Source of the DNA: a virus
Strand: one strand, 5' to 3'
DNA: 64,000 nt
Virus record (IMG/VR): IMGVR_UViG_3300041409_000066
Location: 1-64,000 of that record
Numbering within the stretch: position 1 is the stretch's first letter; each line of letters starts with the position of its first letter. The notes under the pieces were generated by a model. It worked only from the letters and a program-made list of their open reading frames with translations, made no database searches and was not told the origin of the DNA. The translations under genes and the position numbers were made by a program. This document shows positions 62,434-64,000 of this stretch, one piece after another.

Positions 62434-62771
62434 GCAGCCACGCCCTCGCGATAGCGAGGGATCTCGCCGGACTCGATCATCTCGCAGATCTTCTTGAGCC
62501 CGTTGGTGGCGTACATCATCACCGGGTTCGTCGGTGAGACGCCCATGATCTCGGTGGCCTGCTTCTCCTTGACGTTGGAGACGAGGCACAACTCGATGGC
62601 CTGGCGCTGGCGAGGCGAGAGCACCTTGACCTGCTCGTACAGGTGCTCGATGTCGAACAGGCAGTAGTCGTTGCCGTCCGGCCCGGTGATCGTGTCTATG
62701 CCTTCGGCCTCGAAGAACGCTCGGAAGGCTTGGAGGTTCCTGAACAACTCACGGAGAGTACCTACCTGCAC
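62430..62771 (-). CDS. Sigma-factor region 4-like protein
   Basis: 113 aa, GTG at 62771 with no evident SD. C-terminal residues 50-100: VLSPRQRQAIELCLVSN, KEKQATEIMGVSP and YATNGLKKI follow sigma-70 region 4 (two helices then an HTH with the GLxKL end). The N-terminal 45 residues (LFRNLQAFRAFFEAEGID) are helical. Region 2 is absent, so it is either a promoter -35-binding activator, a degenerate sigma, or an anti-sigma-like protein. Candidate reader of the late element. Confidence 0.75.
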   Translation of the reverse strand: MQVGTLRELFRNLQAFRAFFEAEGIDTITGPDGNDYCLFDIEHLYEQVKVLSPRQRQAIELCLVSNVKEKQATEIMGVSPTNPVMMYATNGLKKICEMIESGEIPRYREGVAA

Positions 62772-62866
62772 CGCTAGGTCGCCGTCACCCTCTCTCTGGC
62801 CGTCGAAGCAGGATCTGTAGGCGATCCGACAGGAGCGTCACCCGTCTGTCACCCACCGTACACGCG

Positions 62867-62887
62867 GACCCCCGAGATGTCCGGTAG
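62867..62887 (-). promoter_or_regulatory. Degenerate operator copy
   Basis: Minus strand CTACCGGACATCTCGGGGGTC: 14 of 21 positions match the copy at 49136. It lies in the gap between the 223-aa gene and the sigma-like gene. The gap 62772-62930 also contains no gene. Confidence 0.4.
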
Positions 62888-62930
62888 TCCACTTGCGTCA
62901 TTCTGTCCCCACCCACATCAAGTGATGCGG

Positions 62931-63602
62931 TCAGCCCAGCGTGTCCTTGAGCCGCTGGCCGAGCAGTTGCATCGACCGGACGATGGCGTCGGCCTTGCGG
63001 CTGTAGAGCGACAGGAACACTGCGAAGTACCGCTCGTCCCGGCTGCCGAGCCGCCCCTTCTGGGTGCGGTCCTCGACGGTGAGCCGACCAGCGGGGGCGT
63101 CGAAGGACACCGCGAACGCCTCCTCCCACTGGGCCTTGGCGAACATGGCCTCGCCCCAGGCGTCGGCTGCCTTCTGCTCCCACTCAAAGATCCGGGTGGT
63201 GATCTTGAACAGCAAGTCCTCCTTCTGGCGCGTCGTCATCCGGGTGAAGTCCTCGAAGTACGCCCCGGTGTTGGTGCGCTTCCAGATCGCGAAGCCGTAG
63301 CGGTCGGTCTTCACGGTGCCCATGTCGTCCAGCAACTCGGGCTCGCGCACGATGTCGTAGACCTCGTTCATCAGGGCGAAGGCGTCCGCGAAGTTGACCA
63401 GCAGGCGCCCCTCCACCACGTCCTTGACGCCCTCGACGGCCATGCGGTCGGGGCCGTGCCAGTCGGTGACCATCCGAGCGAAGCCGGGGGTCTTCATCTC
63501 CTTGGTGCGGTCCGGGTGCGGGTCAACCACGGTGGGCTCGTCGGCGTCCTTGGTGATCTCGGCCAGCACCCGCTCGGAGGCATCGCTCGTCTCGACGGTC
63601 AT
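62931..63602 (-). CDS. 223-aa hypothetical protein
   Basis: ATG in an ATGA overlap. Acidic, helical (AFALMNEVYDIVREPELL, MTTRQKEDLLFKITTRIFEW), with a strand-containing C-terminus (TVEDRTQKGRLGSRDE) and a final helix KADAIVRSMQLLGQRLKD. Unknown. Confidence 0.73.
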   Translation of the reverse strand: MTVETSDASERVLAEITKDADEPTVVDPHPDRTKEMKTPGFARMVTDWHGPDRMAVEGVKDVVEGRLLVNFADAFALMNEVYDIVREPELLDDMGTVKTDRYGFAIWKRTNTGAYFEDFTRMTTRQKEDLLFKITTRIFEWEQKAADAWGEAMFAKAQWEEAFAVSFDAPAGRLTVEDRTQKGRLGSRDERYFAVFLSLYSRKADAIVRSMQLLGQRLKDTLG

Positions 63603-63817
63603 GTGGTCGCTCCCTCGCAGGTCTTGCAGTGCCGCTCGATGCGGTCCTCGTAGTAGTTGCCGCCCGCGTTGGCAGCCATCGTCCGGCGGGCGATGCCACG
63701 GACGTACTGGGAGGGCAGCGAGTGGCCGCACTCCAACACGTCCCAACGGCGGGTGATCTCCCTGCCGGTGATGTCCCGGTCGTACGGGCGCTCCTCGGTG
63801 CTGACGACCTTCTTCAC
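63599..63817 (-). CDS. Small zinc-type protein
   Basis: 72 aa, GTG in a GTGA overlap. RRWDVLECGHSLPSQYV and HCKTCEGATT supply CxH...HxxxC ligands of the small actinophage zinc protein type. Unknown. Confidence 0.7.
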   Translation of the reverse strand: MKKVVSTEERPYDRDITGREITRRWDVLECGHSLPSQYVRGIARRTMAANAGGNYYEDRIERHCKTCEGATT

Positions 63818-64000
63818 GACGCCCGCTTCGCGTCGTACAGGTACGTCAGCCCGAGGGCCAGCGCATCCCTGGTGTGCTCGTTCCAGCCCCTGGTGTCGGT
63901 GTAGCGGTTGACCGCCGTCGTGATGAACCGCTTCTCGTGGCGCATCTCCATCGGCAGCATCACGACCTTCATGTGCTGGTTGCCCACAGCGATGCGCTTG
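63814..64000 (-). CDS. Partial gene, possible RuvC-like resolvase C-terminus
   Basis: About 61 codons end at TGA 63814; the 5' part is off the right edge. VVMLPMEMRHEKRFITTAVN and WNEHTRDALALGLTYLYDA: the H-x-x-D-A-L-x-L-G helix resembles the last helix of RuvC-type Holliday junction resolvases in actinophages, but the catalytic N-terminus is not visible. Confidence 0.45.
   Translation of the reverse strand, partial: KRIAVGNQHMKVVMLPMEMRHEKRFITTAVNRYTDTRGWNEHTRDALALGLTYLYDAKRAS

Noticed and set aside
1-64000. CRISPR arrays, insertion sequences or integrase/att system
   Set aside because: No regularly spaced repeats, transposase motifs or integrase were seen; the tRNA genes show no flanking direct repeat that would mark an attachment site.

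Overview
This window reads as part of a large, GC-rich tailed bacteriophage genome (Caudoviricetes) with an actinobacterial host. The evidence is a portal and a terminase large subunit, a tRNA cluster, very strong third-position G/C bias, many GTG starts, TANNNT-type -10 boxes with apparently leaderless mRNAs, and small-protein families typical of actinophages. Every convincing protein gene is on the minus strand, so transcription runs from 64000 towards 1. The long plus-strand open frames are antisense shadows.

Layout in the direction of transcription. (a) 64000-57298: a possible nuclease C-terminus, unknown genes, a sigma-region-4-like protein, a terminase-small-subunit candidate, a DUF932-like protein, a RyR-domain protein and the terminase large subunit, closed by a strong terminator at 57116-57155. 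(b) 57051-54640: one 803-aa multidomain protein (nucleotidyltransferase-like, zinc ribbons, 2H phosphoesterase) behind a putative late promoter. (c) 54637-23918: an accessory block of about 90 small genes, nearly all linked by ATGA, GTGA or TGATG stop-start overlaps. It includes MazG-like, GIY-YIG-like, HNH, GT25-like glycosyltransferase, dCTP deaminase and an Acb2-like (anti-CBASS) protein, plus many small zinc-ribbon and single-helix membrane proteins. (d) Seven tRNAs: six at 22797-23790 and tRNA-Leu at 25819-25892. (e) 22707-1: the virion block, with very large Cys/His-rich proteins on the upstream side of the portal (8544-6397), one 984-aa SWIM-zinc protein after it, and tail-like proteins running off the left edge.

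Two promoter systems stand out. In the accessory block, SigA-like promoters carry a 21-bp near-palindrome (core CTACAAGGATCCTTGTAG) exactly between the -35 and -10 boxes, so one repressor or activator could control the set. Some of these give leaderless mRNAs. Others share a 5' leader containing GTCAGAG-CACC. In the virion block five copies of a different two-part element, CTGTC-N16-CTGTGAAGGGGTGA, precede genes with invariant spacing. It lacks a -10 box and is the best candidate for a late promoter, possibly read with the help of the phage sigma-like protein at 62430-62771.

The most interesting biology is: the dispersed operator regulon, the late-promoter element, an Acb2-type cyclic-nucleotide sponge fused to an unknown C-terminal domain, a putative virion protein carrying nucleotidyltransferase and 2H phosphoesterase domains, and repeated zinc/histidine modules shared between giant virion proteins encoded up to about 47 kb apart.
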